DNA from: an uncultured Clostridium sp.
GTDB taxonomy: Bacteria; Bacillota; Clostridia; Lachnospirales; Lachnospiraceae
Direction: 5' to 3'
Assembly: GCA_900551135.1 (NCBI GenBank)
Contig: URUX01000114.1
Location: forward strand, 1-8,040
DNA length: 8,040 nt
Under the pieces are notes generated by a model. That model searched no databases, was not told the DNA's origin, and was given only the letters and a program-made list of their open reading frames with translations. A program made the translations under genes and the position numbers. Shown piece after piece: positions 7,701 through 8,040 of this stretch (position 1 is the first letter of the stretch; each line of letters opens with the position of its first letter).

Positions 7701-7901
7701 TACGTCGGCTGCCTCAATATTCTGATAGCAGTGCTTTAACTGCTCTTTTTTCTCTTTTAAGGACTGAATATGGCTGACTGCCGCCTTGGTCAGCGCCGTT
7801 TTTTCCACCCATCTCTGTCCTGCTTCTTCAATGATACTGGTCCGGATCTGAAACTCTTCTCTTCTGGTCCGGTTGTATTTTACAAAAATTGTCTCTTTCA
7901 T
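4785..7901 (-). CDS. Multidomain glycosyltransferase: kinase-like domain, coiled coil, GT2 and GT4
   Basis: This is a 1038-aa protein, far longer than a single glycosyltransferase (numbering from ATG 7901). Residues 1-251 resemble an aminoglycoside-phosphotransferase/LPS-kinase fold: K34 in VEKTAL, then D152 and N157 in NLDGIFEN spaced like the HxDxxxxN catalytic loop, and D170 in VIDYEW as the second metal ligand. Residues 252-321 are heptad-rich and charged, probably a coiled coil, followed by a basic stretch. Residues 403-646 form a GT2 domain: VSVVIPVYN, IADD (438-441), LNND (487-490), GGFDDRF (577-583), CEDSD and H614. Residues 668-1038 form a GT-B/GT4-type domain: GHD (781-783), VFVGGFAHPPNAD (868-880) and GAGVKGKVVEA (951-961) with donor-site K957 and E960. 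It probably adds two successive sugars to a surface glycan; whether the kinase-like part phosphorylates anything is unknown. The start is chosen because ATG 7901 overlaps the upstream stop (TGATG) and has GGGAG at 7907-7911. ATG 7904 and TTG 7913 are alternatives. No membrane segment is seen. Confidence 0.9.
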   Translation of the reverse strand: MKETIFVKYNRTRREEFQIRTSIIEEAGQRWVEKTALTKAAVSHIQSLKEKKEQLKHCYQNIEAADVTVSEDGRTARFPFIKGETLAEILGKQIQNGQAPVQAVRETMERVFSVTDGNRIPFTRTEAFEEVFGSQPEGVSFTGESYPVTNLDGIFENMMADKDGKIWVIDYEWVFDFPIPAEFARYRNLAYFYYKYEKLMEYADVTAFLAEFGIDSEMASVYGDMEKSFQAYVHGDSTQGYFQHFEQRIVTGEELKQKDADLQKAMERIVVLQEEEEDRNITIRKDQEIMRLTNNHVANLEIIIKDLRHEIDEMGKTMTYLNSHEALIYKVYRKLANAVRRRFPKGTRRHKVLKYAIGTVRHPGYYGRLYFTKEGRNRIEGDFKIGDGYRETGKLVFPKEEHPEVSVVIPVYNQIHYTYACLKSILEHTPDVTYEIIIADDVSTDATAEISKFAENLVISRNQENQGFLRNCNQAAKKARGRYIMFLNNDTQVTDGWLSSLVRLIQSDDSIGMVGSKLVYPDGRLQEAGGIIWSDGSGWNYGRLDNPDKAEYNYVKDVDYISGAAILLSKELWNQIGGFDDRFAPAYCEDSDLAFEVRKAGYRVVYQPLSKVIHFEGVSNGTDVNGTGLKRYQVENSKKLKEKWADEFKKQSVNDGNPNPFRARERSQKKPVVLIVDHYVPTFDKDAGSKTTYQYIKMFLKKGFAVKFLGDNFLHEEPYSTTLQQMGVEILYGPEYQTGIWDWLEKNGDQIDFAYLNRPHIATKYVDFIKDHTNIKVIYYGHDLHFLRLGREYELTGDIKIKREADYWRAIELSMMQKASVSYYPSYIEEQAIHKINPEIHVKAITAYVYDQFLEKLEEDFEKREGLVFVGGFAHPPNADAVLWFAKEIFPLIRAQIPDMKFYVVGSKVTDEIKTLEQPGNGIIIKGFVSDEELEAIYQKCRIVVVPLRYGAGVKGKVVEAIYNGAPIVTTSIGAEGIPEVEKTLEIADGAEEFAEKTVELYRDTARLKELSDRTQEYIKAHFSVDGAWSVIEEDFTR

Positions 7902-8040
7902 CATTTCTCCCAAATCACCAGATAGGAATCTGCAAACTGCGGAAACTGTCCTTCCTGCAAAAGTTCATCAAACCCGGCTTCTTCGCTGAAATACCGGAAT
8001 CCAGGCTTATCGTATGCCACCGACAGGTTGCTCAACTCGC
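7901..8040 (-). CDS. C-terminal end of an upstream gene, possibly a methyltransferase
   Basis: Only the last 45 complete codons are in the window, entering from the right edge and ending at a TGA at 7903-7901. The other two minus-strand frames over this stretch meet stops within a few codons, and this one joins the next gene through a TGATG overlap, so it is a real gene end. The visible tail includes DKPGFRYFSEEAGFDELL and closes with FADSYLVIWEK. A closing hydrophobic strand of this kind is typical of the last beta strand in class I SAM-dependent methyltransferases, and such genes are common in glycan clusters. That identification is weak, and another glycan enzyme is possible. No catalytic motif is visible because the N-terminal part lies outside the window. 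Confidence 0.7.
   Translation of the reverse strand, partial: ELSNLSVAYDKPGFRYFSEEAGFDELLQEGQFPQFADSYLVIWEK
7907..7911 (-). promoter_or_regulatory. Ribosome binding site of the multidomain glycosyltransferase
   Basis: GGGAG on the minus strand sits 5 nt before ATG 7901 and only 2 nt before ATG 7904. A TTG at 7913 in the same frame overlaps this site, so it is a poor start. The spacing and the TGATG junction with the upstream stop favour 7901. Confidence 0.6.

Noticed and set aside
7911..7913. TTG as the start codon of the large glycosyltransferase
   Set aside because: It overlaps the probable ribosome binding site GGGAG, and two ATG codons follow within 12 nt. One of these forms a TGATG overlap with the upstream stop, so ATG 7901 is preferred.
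1..8040. CRISPR arrays, tRNA/rRNA genes, insertion sequences, attachment sites or direct repeats
   Set aside because: I looked on both strands and saw none. The window is fully occupied by tightly packed coding sequence with no transposase or integrase motifs.

Overview
This window is one continuous, co-directional minus-strand gene cluster for cell-surface glycan synthesis. It reads right to left and covers essentially every base. It looks like a Firmicute of the class Clostridia, probably Lachnospiraceae-like. The reasons are strong AGGAGG-type ribosome binding sites, moderate GC content by eye, and protein sequences that resemble Gram-positive surface-polysaccharide clusters. The taxonomic call is inference from sequence character; no database was consulted.

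Layout in transcription order (high to low coordinates): (1) the last ~45 codons of an upstream gene, tentatively a methyltransferase tail, entering from the right edge; (2) a very large multidomain protein of about 1038 aa, with a kinase-like (APH/LPS-kinase-type) N-terminal domain, a coiled coil, a GT2 glycosyltransferase and a C-terminal GT4-type glycosyltransferase; (3) an M42-family metallo-aminopeptidase; (4) hddC, heptose-1-phosphate guanylyltransferase; (5) hddA, heptose-7-phosphate kinase; (6) gmhB, heptose-1,7-bisphosphate 7-phosphatase; (7) gmhA, sedoheptulose-7-phosphate isomerase; (8) a GT2 glycosyltransferase running off the left edge.

Genes 4-7 make up the complete four-step route from sedoheptulose 7-phosphate to GDP-D-glycero-alpha-D-manno-heptose (GmhA, then HddA, GmhB, HddC). 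This route is known for S-layer glycan in Aneurinibacillus and for capsule in some Gram-negatives. The flanking glycosyltransferases are the natural candidates to transfer the heptose, or its neighbouring sugars, onto a surface polysaccharide or glycoprotein. That assignment is inferred from context.

Neighbouring genes overlap or are separated by at most 18 nt: TGATG, ATGA, a 14-nt gap, a 7-nt overlap, an overlap or abutment, a 22-nt overlap, then an 18-nt gap. I see no promoter, terminator, RNA gene, mobile element or repeat, so the window is probably the interior of one long polycistronic unit. The less ordinary items are the kinase-like/GT2/GT4 fusion, the peptidase gene placed tightly inside the heptose operon, and the insertion in GmhA.
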